Source: Mycetocola lacteus (GTDB lineage Bacteria > Actinomycetota > Actinomycetes > Actinomycetales > Microbacteriaceae). From it: a stretch of DNA of 64,000 nt. Positions within the stretch are counted from its first letter, which is position 1. Every line of letters starts with the position of its first letter. The position numbers and the translations under genes are program-made. The notes beneath the pieces were generated by a model. It was not told the DNA's origin, ran no database searches, and saw only the letters and a program-made list of their open reading frames with translations. Shown here one piece after another: positions 15,684 to 23,914 of this stretch. The stretch is from assembly GCF_003667575.1 (NCBI RefSeq), contig NZ_RCUY01000005.1, positions 434,001 to 498,000 on the forward strand. The letters are read 5' to 3'.

Positions 15684-16942
15684 CAATCGTCGCCCTGGTA
15701 GATCCGCTGAGCAGCGGGCAAATGTACCCGCCCCTGCTGGCAGAGCACGGCATCGACGTGCTCGTCATCACCACCCCGAGAGGAGTCGCCGCCACGCATC
15801 AGAAAAATGCTTCCTCACGTGGTTGCGCGCATCAGGGCGGTCTCATCCTCCCCTCCATGGAGCGAGCAGACATCACGAGCCTCGTGCACTCGCTCTTTCG
15901 ACTGGGCGTTCGGCACATCATCGCCGGTTCCGAAGCGGGAGTGCCCGTCGCTCTCCTCCTCCAGACGGCGGTGGCGGATACCCGTGCGCCGATACCCTCA
16001 CAGACGTCATCGGTGCTGTTCGACAAGGCCGCACTCGCACATCGACTGTCCGACCGGGGTGTTCCGGCCCTGCACTCTCGCGAGCTCCATTCCAAAGCCG
16101 AGGGTCTCGCGTTTGTCTCCACAGTTGATTTTGCCCAGGATTCGCTGGTCCTCAAACCCTCCATCGGGGCCGGGTCGATCGGCGTTGCTCGCGTCACGTC
16201 GATCGCGCAGGCAGGTGAGCATCTCTCGACCCTGTTCGATGCGGAGGATGCCTTCGGCACGCCCGTGACCTGCGTTCTTGCACAGGAGTATTTTGCGGGC
16301 ACCGAGTACGTGGTGGACACAGTCAGCTTCGACGGAGTGCACTCGATCGCTAACGTGTGTGCCTATCAGAAGGTACTCTCCGCGGATGGGTTGTTTGTCT
16401 ATTCACGGCTCGATTGGCTTGAGCAGAGTGCGCCACCGGCGAGACTCGTGATCGACCATGCACGATTGGTCTTAGACGCTCTGGGGCGAGAGAACGGATG
16501 CAGCCACCTGGAGATCATGGTGCGGGCTGGCCAGCCACGCCTCATCGATTTTGGCGCGCGGGCGCATGGTGCAATGCACCCGGCCAAGACATTTGAGCTG
16601 ACCGGAAGCTCACAGATTCATCGAGAAGTTTCCCGCATAGCCAACGGCACGGTCCCGCCGGATGGTTATGCGCTTGCACGTTGCGGAAGGATTGTTTTCT
16701 TCCACCGTCTCCGCGACGGAACCGTCGGGGAAACCGTCGACAGTGAGAAGTTCCTGACCATCCCGTCGGTTTTTTCCATCGATCTGGGACTCTCTCCCGG
16801 CAGCTTTGTGGCGCGAACGACCGACCTCAACAGCAGCCTCCGCCTGGGCCTGTGCTTTCTCACGGCCGAAAACGAAGCGGAGTTAGACCGCGACGAAATG
16901 CGGGTGCGCCGGGTTTTCGACTCGTTTTTCGCACAGGACTAG
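15680..16942 (+). CDS. Second ATP-grasp enzyme, with variant metal site
   Basis: ATP-grasp protein of 420 residues, distinct from the first. Visible are VLFDKAALAHRLSDRGVPAL (lid and small domain), LVLKPSIGAGSIGVARV (nucleotide-binding loop), EYFAGTEYVVDTVSFDG and HLEIMVRAGQPRLIDFGARAHG. In the last, the usual E-x-N metal pair reads D-x-G; E-x-G-A-R versions are common in related peptide ligases, but Asp is less so. It may add a second residue, giving a tripeptide-like product, or ligate a different carboxylate. ATGA overlap with the transporter gene. Its stop lies 44 bp before the sseB-derived repeats that mark the edge of the island. Confidence 0.85.
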   Translation: MTIVALVDPLSSGQMYPPLLAEHGIDVLVITTPRGVAATHQKNASSRGCAHQGGLILPSMERADITSLVHSLFRLGVRHIIAGSEAGVPVALLLQTAVADTRAPIPSQTSSVLFDKAALAHRLSDRGVPALHSRELHSKAEGLAFVSTVDFAQDSLVLKPSIGAGSIGVARVTSIAQAGEHLSTLFDAEDAFGTPVTCVLAQEYFAGTEYVVDTVSFDGVHSIANVCAYQKVLSADGLFVYSRLDWLEQSAPPARLVIDHARLVLDALGRENGCSHLEIMVRAGQPRLIDFGARAHGAMHPAKTFELTGSSQIHREVSRIANGTVPPDGYALARCGRIVFFHRLRDGTVGETVDSEKFLTIPSVFSIDLGLSPGSFVARTTDLNSSLRLGLCFLTAENEAELDRDEMRVRRVFDSFFAQD

Positions 16943-16986
16943 CCCGTGCGACGCCCCTCTGCGGACACGGCGGACGGTATCGACCC

Positions 16987-17105
16987 GCTACTCGGAGGAG
17001 CGGAGGCGGACGCACGAGTCAGTGCATCGGCACGCTACTCGGAGGAGCGGAGGCGGACGCACGAGTCAATGCATCGGCACGCTACTCGGAGGAGCGGAGG
17101 CGGAC
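16987..17105. repeat. 47-bp tandem repeats containing the sseB 3' end
   Basis: Three units start at 16987, 17034 and 17081. Each begins with the same 25-bp block, and the third block is the actual 3' end and stop of sseB. The 22-bp spacers between blocks differ at one base. Two extra copies of the sseB terminus thus lie outside the gene at the border with the acquired island. Confidence 0.9.
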
Positions 17106-17948
17106 GGTGAGGGAATCCGCCCGCGTAGCGATCACGTCATCCTGGGCCCAGCGCTGAGCGAGGCGCTGCAGCACGGCGTCAAGCATCTCTCGGTCGAGAC
17201 CCTGCACCAGGGTCAGGGTCACCACGAGCTCCGGCCCGTGCAGGCGCGAGAGCGGGTCGGCGGTGGACAGTGCCACGTCCAGCACCGAGAGTTCGGTGCC
17301 GATGGACGATACAAATGCGGCAAACACCTCGGGATCCTGGAAGCTGGGAATCCAGGATTCCTCGCGGGCCACGGCCCAGAGTGCCGGACGGCGGATCACA
17401 AATTCCAGCGGGGTGGTGGCATCCAGCACCACCAGGTCGGTATTCTCCTCGGCTGCGGCCAGGGCCACGCGAATGCCGTCGGCGGGAACGGGCCGAGCCT
17501 TGGGGTTCCAGGCCCGCATGGCGTCCACCGAGGAGAAGACCGGCAGGACGTTGCGTCCGTCGGGTCCGGCGACGGTGATGATTGAGAGCTCCTGAGTCTT
17601 GTCAACCTCCTGGCCGTGGGCATTGAGCCCCACATCCCCGGCATGGGCAACCAGGGGGATCAGCAGGCGCGCGGTGCGGAACGCATCCACGATGGCCTCG
17701 GCGCTCCCCTCCCCTGCGACGAACCGGCGCTGGGCCTCGGCGAGCTCGGCGGGCGCGCTGCCGTCATCCTCGGCGTAGGCGTTGTCGTGAGCCTGGAAGG
17801 TGCGTCCCTCCCAGGACTGGTCCGCGCTGTCCGCGGTGTTGCCGGCGAGGGCAGCGATCCGGGCACGAATCCCGGTGGGATCATCGGGGGTGCCGTGATC
17901 GCAGCCGGCACCGTGTGCGTGTGGGTCGGCCGGGGTGTGCTCGGTCAT
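17082..17948 (-). CDS. SseB family protein
   Basis: Cytoplasmic protein of 288 residues carrying the SseB N-terminal domain from about residue 55 to 190 (AELAEAQRRFVAGEGSAEAIVDAFRTARLLIPLV, then LPVFSSVDAMRAWNPKARPVP), and a C-terminal region with GTELSVLDVALS. The first 40 residues are His/Asp-rich (ADPHAHGAGCDHGTPDD) and might bind metal. The start at the ATG after GAGGAGACAG is preferred over a long upstream extension that lacks homology. Function in Actinobacteria is unknown; it is a fixed neighbour of priA. Its 3' end is duplicated twice downstream. Confidence 0.85.
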   Translation of the reverse strand: MTEHTPADPHAHGAGCDHGTPDDPTGIRARIAALAGNTADSADQSWEGRTFQAHDNAYAEDDGSAPAELAEAQRRFVAGEGSAEAIVDAFRTARLLIPLVAHAGDVGLNAHGQEVDKTQELSIITVAGPDGRNVLPVFSSVDAMRAWNPKARPVPADGIRVALAAAEENTDLVVLDATTPLEFVIRRPALWAVAREESWIPSFQDPEVFAAFVSSIGTELSVLDVALSTADPLSRLHGPELVVTLTLVQGLDREMLDAVLQRLAQRWAQDDVIATRADSLTVRLRSSE

Positions 17949-18097
17949 GCTGTCTCCTCGCGGGAACGAAACCATCGGGTGGATGGTGGGGTGCGGCGGG
18001 ATGAGCCGCCGGGTGTGGGGCGGGCCAATTCGCGGCTGATGGGCCGCGCAGATGACCATATCCAGCCTATCGGCCCGTCGGATTCGGCGCGCACACA

Positions 18098-18134
18098 ACA
18101 GGCCCGGAACCCCAGAGCGAGGTACCGGGCCTGT
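18098..18134 (-). terminator. Hairpin after priA
   Basis: Arms 18098-18107 and 18125-18134 pair perfectly over 10 bp around a 17-nt loop, 10 bp past the priA stop. The U tract on the minus strand is poor (TTGTGTG), so termination may be partial. Confidence 0.6.
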
Positions 18135-18143
18135 GTGGAATGC

Positions 18144-18890
18144 CTAGTTGGAGGCCACGTCCAGGGCCTCGGGCAGGGTGAAGTTGCCGTTGTACAGTGC
18201 CTTGCCGACGATTGCACCCTCGAGGCCCAGCGGCACCAGCTCGCGCAGGGCGGCGATGTCGTCGAGGCTGGAGATGCCACCGGAGGCCACAACCGGGCGG
18301 TTGGTGCGCTCCATGACGTCCTGGAGCAGCTGGATGTTCGGGCCCTGCAGGGTGCCGTCCTTGGTCACATCGGTCAGCACGTAGCGGGTGCAGCCGGCCT
18401 CTTCGAGGCGCTCCAGCACGGTCCACAGGTCGCCACCATCGCGGGTCCAGCCGCGGGCGGCGAGGGTCGTGCCGCGCACGTCGAGGCCCACGGCGATCGC
18501 GTCGCCGTAGCGACCGATGACGTTGGCGGCCCACTCGGGGTTTTCCAGGGCGGCGGTGCCCAGGTTGATCCGGGTGACGCCGCTTTCCAGGGCCGCTTCC
18601 AGGCTCTCGTCGTCGCGGATGCCACCGGAGAGTTCGATCTTCACGCCGTGCACGGCCTTGATCACGCGACGGATGACGGCCTGGTTGTTGCCCCGACCGA
18701 AGGCTGCGTCCAGGTCGACCAGGTGGATCCACTCGGCCCCCTGCTTGGCCCAGTCCAGGGCCGCGTCGACGGGGTCACCGTAGTTGGTTTCGGATCCGGC
18801 TTCGCCCTGGGTCAGGCGGACGGCCTTACCGTCGGCCACGTCCACGGCCGGCAGCAGTTCGAGTGCCGGGGTGTTGTTGAACTCGCTCAT
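18144..18890 (-). CDS. priA: Phosphoribosyl isomerase A (HisA/TrpF bifunctional)
   Basis: Isomerase of histidine biosynthesis (ProFAR to PRFAR) that in Actinobacteria usually also isomerises phosphoribosyl anthranilate for tryptophan. The 248-residue barrel keeps the PriA hallmarks: [15 protein letters not shown] with catalytic Asp17, the DLDAAFGRG loop, [21 protein letters not shown], and TDVTKDGT with Asp174. The sequence follows mycobacterial PriA closely, including [10 protein letters not shown]. Start at ATG 18890, preceded by AGGACAAC. It is separated from hisH by 207 bp, wider than the four-base overlaps in the rest of the his run, so it may have its own promoter. Confidence 0.95.
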   Translation of the reverse strand: MSEFNNTPALELLPAVDVADGKAVRLTQGEAGSETNYGDPVDAALDWAKQGAEWIHLVDLDAAFGRGNNQAVIRRVIKAVHGVKIELSGGIRDDESLEAALESGVTRINLGTAALENPEWAANVIGRYGDAIAVGLDVRGTTLAARGWTRDGGDLWTVLERLEEAGCTRYVLTDVTKDGTLQGPNIQLLQDVMERTNRPVVASGGISSLDDIAALRELVPLGLEGAIVGKALYNGNFTLPEALDVASN

Positions 18891-19097
18891 GTTGTCCTTG
18901 TGTCCTAGAGGCGAATCCGCGTCGGGATCGACGGGATTCGCTGGGTGGTGGGTGAACGATGCCGGTGTCGGCGGTGTTCGGCCCGCGAGGGTGCGAGAGG
19001 AACACGTTCGGTGTCGGTCGTGTTCGACCCGCGAGAGGGGTGGAGGTGGTCGGTGCGCCGGGCGGATACCCGCGGACGACCAGGTGCCGGGGTGTGG
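18891..19097. other. priA-hisH spacer with imperfect repeats
   Basis: This 207-bp spacer interrupts an otherwise overlapping his run. Bases 18964-18990 recur imperfectly at 19010-19036 (four mismatches in 27, offset 46 bp). There is also an imperfect inverted repeat at about 18911-18939 (CGAATCC facing GGATTCG). No gene is recognisable in it. Confidence 0.6.
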
Positions 19098-19829
19098 CTA
19101 CTCCGGGAGGGGCAGGGTGTCCAGCCAGTTCCGCAGCAGGGTGATCCCCGCCTCCCCCGACTTTTCGGGGTGGAACTGGGTGGCCGTGAGCGGTCCGTTT
19201 TCGATCGCGGCCAGGAAGGGAACACCGTGGTCGGCCCAGGTGAGGGCCGGTTCCGTGAAGGGGGGAATCACATCCAGCAGCCATTCCTGCGCCGCATAGG
19301 AGTGAACAAAGTAGAAGCGCTCGTCCTCGAGACCGCGGAACAGGCGGGAGTTCTCGGGGACCCGAACCGTGTTCCAGCCCATGTGCGGCACAACTTCGGC
19401 GGGCAGCTCGGTGATCGATCCGGGCCACTGGCCCAGGCCCTCGGTTTCCACGCCGCGCTCGGTCCCCCGGTCAAACATGACCTGCAGGCCCACGCACACG
19501 CCCAGTACCGGCTTGCCACCGGTGATGCGCTTATCGATGATGCGGGCGCCACCGGAAGATTCCAGTGCGGCCATGACCGCGTCAAACGCACCCACACCGG
19601 GGACAAACAGTCCGTCGGCAGCCATGGCCTCGGTGAAGTCTCCACTCAGGGTGACATCGGCGCCGGCCTTTTCCAGGGCCTTCACCGCAGAGTGGACGTT
19701 GCCCGATCCGTAGTCGAAGACGACAACGCGGGGACGGCGGGCGGCCGGAGGGGTTTCCTCCACCGCGGTGTCGCTCACCAGGGTGACGTCTCCTCCCGAG
19801 GAGTTGCTTGCCGGGGTGGTGTCGCTCAC
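19098..19829 (-). CDS. hisH: Imidazole glycerol phosphate synthase, glutamine amidotransferase subunit
   Basis: Glutaminase subunit that supplies ammonia to HisF for IGP and AICAR formation. Of 243 residues, the first 32 (Ser/Thr/Glu-rich) are an extension not found in most HisH proteins. The amidotransferase begins at [13 protein letters not shown]. The triad is Cys112 (GVCVGLQ), His220 and Glu222 (FHPEKSG); the conserved PHMGWN motif is at 148-153. The start overlaps the hisB stop (ATGA). An internal start near residue 33 would need a GTG or ATG that I do not see in a good context. hisF is not in the window. Confidence 0.95.
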   Translation of the reverse strand: MSDTTPASNSSGGDVTLVSDTAVEETPPAARRPRVVVFDYGSGNVHSAVKALEKAGADVTLSGDFTEAMAADGLFVPGVGAFDAVMAALESSGGARIIDKRITGGKPVLGVCVGLQVMFDRGTERGVETEGLGQWPGSITELPAEVVPHMGWNTVRVPENSRLFRGLEDERFYFVHSYAAQEWLLDVIPPFTEPALTWADHGVPFLAAIENGPLTATQFHPEKSGEAGITLLRNWLDTLPLPE

Positions 19830-20434
19830 AGCTTGCCCTTCGTGGACGGGATGCCCTCAACCAGCGGGTCGAAGGCCTTGGCCTGACGGAACGCGCGGGC
19901 GAACGCCTTGAACTCGGCTTCGGCGATGTGGTGCGGGTCGCGACCCGAGCGCACATCAATGTGGACGGTGAGGCCGGCGTTGAAGGTGATCGCCTCGAAG
20001 ACGTGCCGGATCATCGATCCGGTGAAGTGTCCACCGATGAGGTGGAACTCAAACCCGGCGGGCTCACCGGTGTGCACCAGGAACGGACGACCGGAGATGT
20101 CGACCACGGCCTGAGCCAGGGCCTCATCCAGCGGGCACAGCGCATCGCCGTAGCGGGCGATTCCGGCCTTGTCGCCGAGGGCTTCGCGGATCGCCAAGCC
20201 CAGGGCAATGCCGATGTCCTCCACCGTGTGGTGAACGTCGATGTGGGTGTCGCCGGTAGCCTTGACCCGCAGATCGGTCAGCGAGTGCTTGGCGAATGCG
20301 GTGAGCATGTGGTCGTAGAAGGGCACGGAGGTTTCAATCTCGCTGCGGCCGGTGCCGTCGAGGTTGATTTCGAGCTCAATCGAGGATTCACTGGTTGCCC
20401 GCGTAATCTTCGCGGTCCGAGGTGCGCTGGTCAT
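19826..20434 (-). CDS. hisB: Imidazoleglycerol-phosphate dehydratase
   Basis: Mn-dependent dehydratase converting IGP to imidazole-acetol phosphate, 202 residues, the normal size of the monofunctional enzyme. The duplicated metal motifs are present: [23 protein letters not shown] and [14 protein letters not shown]. The N-terminal [11 protein letters not shown] start and [16 protein letters not shown] are typical. It is translationally coupled on both sides, overlapping hisC upstream and hisH downstream by four bases each. Confidence 0.97.
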   Translation of the reverse strand: MTSAPRTAKITRATSESSIELEINLDGTGRSEIETSVPFYDHMLTAFAKHSLTDLRVKATGDTHIDVHHTVEDIGIALGLAIREALGDKAGIARYGDALCPLDEALAQAVVDISGRPFLVHTGEPAGFEFHLIGGHFTGSMIRHVFEAITFNAGLTVHIDVRSGRDPHHIAEAEFKAFARAFRQAKAFDPLVEGIPSTKGKL

Positions 20435-21513
20435 GCCTTTGAGCTTAGCGCGCTCAGGGCCTCGAGGAAGGCGGTGGTTTCGGACTCGGTTCCGGCGCTC
20501 ACTCGCAGGTGTCCGGGGATGCCGACATCGCGAATCAGGATGCCGCGTTCCAGCAGGGCGGTGAACAGCGCCTGGGGGTCCTCGACCCCGCCGAACAGCA
20601 CAAAGTTGGAGTGGGTACGGTGCGGGGTGTAGCCGAGTTCACTCAGACGGGCCACGATGCGGTCCCGCTGGCCGCGGATGTCGTCGACCATCGCCAGCAT
20701 TTCGTCGGTGTGGTCAAGAGCCGCCTCGGCGGCCGCCTGGGTGAGGGCCGAGAGGTGGTACGGCAAACGCACCAGACGCAGCGCGTCGATCGCCGCCGGA
20801 TCGGCGGCCAGGTAGCCCACCCGGGCACCGGCAAAGGCGAAGGCCTTACTCATGGTGCGGGAGATCAGCAGGCGAGGACGGCCCGGCAGCAGGCTCAGCG
20901 CGCTCTCGGTGCCGTCGGGAGCGAATTCGGCATATGCCTCATCCACAACAACCACGCCATCGGTGGCGTCGTAGATCGCCGCGATGGTCTCCAGGTTAAT
21001 CGGGGTACCGGTGGGGTTGTTCGGGGAACAGAGGAACACCACGTTGGGCTGGTGTTCACGTACCTGAGCCACCGCGGTCTCGGCGGAGAGCTCATACTCG
21101 TCGTCCCGCAGACCGGGAATCCAGGTGGTGTCGCCACCGGCGGCCAGGAGGGAGTACATCGAATAGGTGGGGGCAAACCCGAGCAGCGTGCGTCCGGGGC
21201 CGGCAAAGGCGGAGAGGACGTGCTGCAGCACCTCATTGGAACCGTTGGCGGCCCAGAGGTTCTCTGCGGTCAGTCCGTGGCCGAGGTAGCGCGCCAGACG
21301 TTCGCGCAGACCGCTGAACTCGCGATCCGGATACCGGTTGAGCCCGATGACGGTCTCGGCGATGCGGGCGACGATGTCGTGGGCCACCGCCTCGGGGATG
21401 CGATGGGTGTTCTCGTTGACGTTGAGCGCAACGGGCACGTTCAACTGCGGTGCGCCGTAGGGGACTTGGCCGCGCAGATTATCGCGGAGGGGCAGATCGT
21501 CAAGAGTGGTCAC
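20431..21513 (-). CDS. hisC: Histidinol-phosphate aminotransferase
   Basis: PLP-dependent aminotransferase that makes histidinol phosphate from imidazole-acetol phosphate, 360 residues. Lys223 in [12 protein letters not shown] is the Schiff-base lysine; [16 protein letters not shown] and the [14 protein letters not shown] cofactor region are intact. The GTG start has no Shine-Dalgarno; a TAAACT hexamer ends 6 nt upstream, which suggests a leaderless message beginning at the GTG. First gene of the hisC-hisB-hisH run. Confidence 0.95.
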   Translation of the reverse strand: MTTLDDLPLRDNLRGQVPYGAPQLNVPVALNVNENTHRIPEAVAHDIVARIAETVIGLNRYPDREFSGLRERLARYLGHGLTAENLWAANGSNEVLQHVLSAFAGPGRTLLGFAPTYSMYSLLAAGGDTTWIPGLRDDEYELSAETAVAQVREHQPNVVFLCSPNNPTGTPINLETIAAIYDATDGVVVVDEAYAEFAPDGTESALSLLPGRPRLLISRTMSKAFAFAGARVGYLAADPAAIDALRLVRLPYHLSALTQAAAEAALDHTDEMLAMVDDIRGQRDRIVARLSELGYTPHRTHSNFVLFGGVEDPQALFTALLERGILIRDVGIPGHLRVSAGTESETTAFLEALSALSSKA

Positions 21514-21519
21514 GGGGAA

Positions 21520-21525
21520 AGTTTA
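21520..21525 (-). promoter_or_regulatory. -10 box for leaderless hisC
   Basis: TAAACT on the minus strand, 6 nt before the GTG; the -35 is not obvious. Confidence 0.55.
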
Positions 21526-21582
21526 CCCAGTCACTCCGAGCGACAGGGCGCACATTTGCCCAGTCTGCACGGGTGTGCGGGC

Positions 21583-22068
21583 CTAGCGCGTGGGGGCGTC
21601 GAAGCGCAGCGGGATGGCCAGACGCTGACCAGCTTCCAGCCCGGATCCCTGCAGCTGGTTGAGGTCACGGATCTCGGCGATGACATCGCGCGGGTCGGCC
21701 GCGGGGTCGAGCGACACAGCGAGCTGCCACAGGGTGTCTCCACTTTCCACCGTCACATAGTGGAACGAGGCATCACTCGGGGTGGAGGAGGCAACCGCTC
21801 CCCCGGCACTCAGGCCTACAACCAGGAGCGCAATCACCAGGGGCAGCGCCACCAGGGTGGTGATGACGATTCGGCCACGACGGGTCAGACGCAGCTTGCC
21901 CGTGGGGCGGGCACCGGATGCGGGTGCGGGTGCGGGTGAAGCAGCGGATGCGGGTGAGGCAGCGGAAGCGGCCGCGACACGGGCGGGTGCCTCCGAAGAA
22001 GAGGGCTCGAATCCGAAGGAGGGACGAGCGGTAACGGGACGGCGGGGGTTCAGGATTGCGGTACTCAT
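21583..22068 (-). CDS. LysM-domain membrane protein next to lexA
   Basis: Bitopic membrane protein of 161 residues: a cytoplasmic Ala/Pro/Ser-rich tail (1-60), one membrane span (about 67-91), and an extracytoplasmic LysM domain (about 103-154, HYVTVESGDTLWQLA to GQRLAIPL) that should bind peptidoglycan. The start ATG follows GAGAGG. It is divergent from lexA and shares the SOS-box region. In Mycobacterium and Corynebacterium the gene divergent from lexA encodes an SOS-induced division inhibitor (ChiZ, DivS), so a similar checkpoint role is a reasonable inference. No hydrolase domain is visible. Confidence 0.85.
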   Translation of the reverse strand: MSTAILNPRRPVTARPSFGFEPSSSEAPARVAAASAASPASAASPAPAPASGARPTGKLRLTRRGRIVITTLVALPLVIALLVVGLSAGGAVASSTPSDASFHYVTVESGDTLWQLAVSLDPAADPRDVIAEIRDLNQLQGSGLEAGQRLAIPLRFDAPTR

Positions 22069-22241
22069 GATTGACCTCTCTGTACCGGTGGGCTGCCCAG
22101 ATGCGAGTGCCCGTGCGGCGCAACCCCCGCGAAGTAATGGCGGAGAGTGGAAGCCGTGGCCGGTCTTAATGAAAGCGTGCTGAAGACGGGGAAATCCAAC
22201 ACCGGGGTTTGCTGTACCGAGTCGGTGTTTTCGAAGGGCGT

Positions 22242-22258
22242 TAGAACATCTGTTTCGA
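22242..22258. promoter_or_regulatory. SOS box 1 (LysM side)
   Basis: The sequence around GAACATCTGTTTCGA resembles the actinobacterial LexA site (consensus CGAAC-N4-GTTCG) with one inserted base in the right half. It lies about 175 bp before the LysM start. Confidence 0.55.
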
Positions 22259-22326
22259 ATATAACTTCGAATAATCGAATTCACAAGCCGGTATTCGAAT
22301 CTTTTTGAGATTTTTTCCCGACACAC

Positions 22327-22342
22327 TCGAAGAAATGTTTGT
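22327..22342. promoter_or_regulatory. SOS box 2 (lexA operator)
   Basis: TCGAAGAAATGTTTGT matches the 16-bp LexA consensus TCGAACATATGTTCGA at 12 positions and overlaps the -35 element of the lexA promoter, as expected for autoregulation. Confidence 0.65.
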
Positions 22343-22367
22343 TTTCCCAGCCGTCGCTGGATACAGT
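22339..22367 (+). promoter_or_regulatory. lexA promoter
   Basis: TTGTTT (22339-22344), an exact 17-nt spacer and TACAGT (22362-22367). The predicted start of transcription is near 22374, leaving a leader of about 64 nt before the lexA ATG. Confidence 0.6.
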
Positions 22368-22437
22368 TTCGAGTGTTGGGATTACTCAACCAATAACCAC
22401 CGACACTGGCTCAAAAGGGCCGTCAGGACGGGAAACC

Positions 22438-23142
22438 ATGGTCACCAAGAAGCCGAACGCAGACGCCACCGACGCGCCCAAAACCGGCACTCGGCGACGC
22501 AAGAGCCTGAGCGAGAAGCAGCGTTCGATTCTCGAATACATCTCCCGTTCGGTGGCCGACCGTGGATACCCGCCGAGCATGCGCGAGATCGGCGACGCCG
22601 TGGGCCTCGCCTCGCTGTCCAGCGTGACCCACCAGCTCAATCAGCTGGAACTCAGCGGATACCTGCGCCGCGACCCCAACCGTCCCCGCGCCCTGGAGAT
22701 CCTGATCGATCTGCCCGGCACCACCGTCTCCTCGGCGAGCTTCGAATCGGTCACCCCTCCGGTGGGCGACGCCGCCATGGTGCCGCTGGTGGGACGGATC
22801 GCCGCGGGCTCCCCAATCACCGCCGAGCAGCAGGTGGAGGAGGTCTTCCCGCTGCCGCGTCAGCTCGTGGGTAAGGGCGACCTGTTCATGCTCAAGGTGT
22901 CCGGCGACTCGATGATCGACGCGGCCATCTGCGACGGCGACTGGGTTGTGGTGCGTCAGCAGCACGACGCGGAAAACGGGGACATCGTGGCCGCGATGCT
23001 GGACAATGAGGCCACCGTGAAGGTATTCCGTCAGCGCGACGGTCACACCTGGCTGCTCCCCCGCAACTCGAACTTCGAACCGATCCTGGGCGACCATGCC
23101 GAGGTGCTCGGCAAGATCGTCGCGGTCCTGCGCGCGGTCTAG
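22438..23142 (+). CDS. lexA: SOS repressor LexA
   Basis: Transcriptional repressor of the DNA-damage regulon, 234 residues. The N-terminal winged helix ([47 protein letters not shown]) is followed by the S24-type autoprotease: cleavage site Ala123-Gly124 (GRIAAGSPI), catalytic Ser158 (GDSMID) and Lys195 (EATVKVF). The start ATG follows AGGACGGGA; an upstream in-frame start would add a sequence not seen in LexA. It should be inactivated by the RecA encoded at 37158-38285. Confidence 0.97.
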   Translation: MVTKKPNADATDAPKTGTRRRKSLSEKQRSILEYISRSVADRGYPPSMREIGDAVGLASLSSVTHQLNQLELSGYLRRDPNRPRALEILIDLPGTTVSSASFESVTPPVGDAAMVPLVGRIAAGSPITAEQQVEEVFPLPRQLVGKGDLFMLKVSGDSMIDAAICDGDWVVVRQQHDAENGDIVAAMLDNEATVKVFRQRDGHTWLLPRNSNFEPILGDHAEVLGKIVAVLRAV

Positions 23143-23238
23143 GTCGCCGCTGCGGATCCGATCGATCCGGAATCTCGGGCCTCGTTCCGATACCCGAGTC
23201 GAGCGGCCCACATCCCGCACTCCGAGATGAGGTAGAGC

Positions 23239-23778
23239 GTGCACACCATCGAAAACTCGAACGCGTCCCGACTCATTCACGCGGTGATTCCCTCGCCGGT
23301 GGATGAGCTGACCCTGGTCGCCCGCGGCGACACACTGATCGCCGTGTACTTCGCCCAGCACGCTCGCCGTCCCTCCGATGCTGCTCTCGGCGACCGGGTG
23401 GACATCGCGGACAGTGCGGTATTCACGCACACCCGCGATCAACTGGCCGAATACTTTGCCGGTGATCGCGAAACCTTCGATCTCCCCCTCGCCCCCGAGG
23501 GTGAGGAGTTTGCCCGGCGCGTCTGGGCCGAGATTCGACGGATTCCGCGCGGCCGGACCATCCGCTATGGCGATATCGCCGCCGAGCTCGGCCAGCCCGG
23601 CGGTGCGCAGGCCGTGGGCGGCGCGGTGGGGCGCAATCCGCTGAGCATCATCGTGCCGTGCCATCGCGTGGTCGGAGCCGACGGATCGCTCACCGGGTAC
23701 GCCGGCGGCACCGCCCGCAAGGCCTTCCTCCTGGAACTCGAGGAGGACGAGGCGGCCAGCGCGGCTCGGCTGTTTTAG
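23239..23778 (+). CDS. ogt: Methylated-DNA-protein cysteine methyltransferase
   Basis: Suicide DNA-repair protein that removes the methyl group from O6-methylguanine, 179 residues. The acceptor is Cys141 in the IIVPCHRVVG motif; RRIPRGRTIRYGDIA and NPLSIIVPCHR are the DNA-binding and active-site regions. The N-terminal Ogt-like domain covers about 10-85. GTG start with GATGAGG upstream. It lies 96 bp after lexA on the same strand, with no LexA site of its own visible; cotranscription with lexA is possible. Confidence 0.93.
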   Translation: MHTIENSNASRLIHAVIPSPVDELTLVARGDTLIAVYFAQHARRPSDAALGDRVDIADSAVFTHTRDQLAEYFAGDRETFDLPLAPEGEEFARRVWAEIRRIPRGRTIRYGDIAAELGQPGGAQAVGGAVGRNPLSIIVPCHRVVGADGSLTGYAGGTARKAFLLELEEDEAASAARLF

Positions 23779-23810
23779 TCGACAACACCGAGTTTGCGTC
23801 GTTCAGCAAC

Positions 23811-23852
23811 GCCGAAGGGGCGAGTCCATCAGGACTCGCCCCTTCGGCTTTT
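23811..23852 (+). terminator. Strong intrinsic terminator after ogt
   Basis: A perfect 17-bp stem (23811-23827 with 23832-23848), ATCA loop, and TTTT afterwards. It separates ogt from the convergent hflX. Confidence 0.92.
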
Positions 23853-23914
23853 GATCGTGCCCGCGCTGGTCGCGTGACGCTCGGCGCAGGTCATCGGTCA
23901 CTCGGCGATCAGTA

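Larger units (their letters stand above)
11906..16942. other. Predicted small-molecule biosynthetic island
   Basis: Five genes in two divergent, tightly coupled arms: GntA-like N-hydroxylase and cupin leftward; ATP-grasp ligase, MFS transporter and ATP-grasp enzyme rightward. There are no NRPS, PKS or lanthipeptide genes, so peptide bonds would be made by the ATP-grasp enzymes. The lower local GC of the central spacer and the position between a terminator and sseB-derived repeats suggest acquisition. A product of two or three units with an N-O function is the simplest reading. Confidence 0.6.
22069..22437. other. lexA/LysM divergent control region
   Basis: A 369-bp spacer with no gene. It is AT-rich in the middle and holds two SOS-box-like sites and the lexA promoter, listed separately, plus a palindromic TTCGAATAATCGAA at 22267-22280 that could be a third, degenerate LexA site. 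Confidence 0.8.

Noticed and set aside
16943-17105. CRISPR array
   Set aside because: Only three repeats with near-identical spacers; the repeat is the end of sseB. No cas genes are present in the window.
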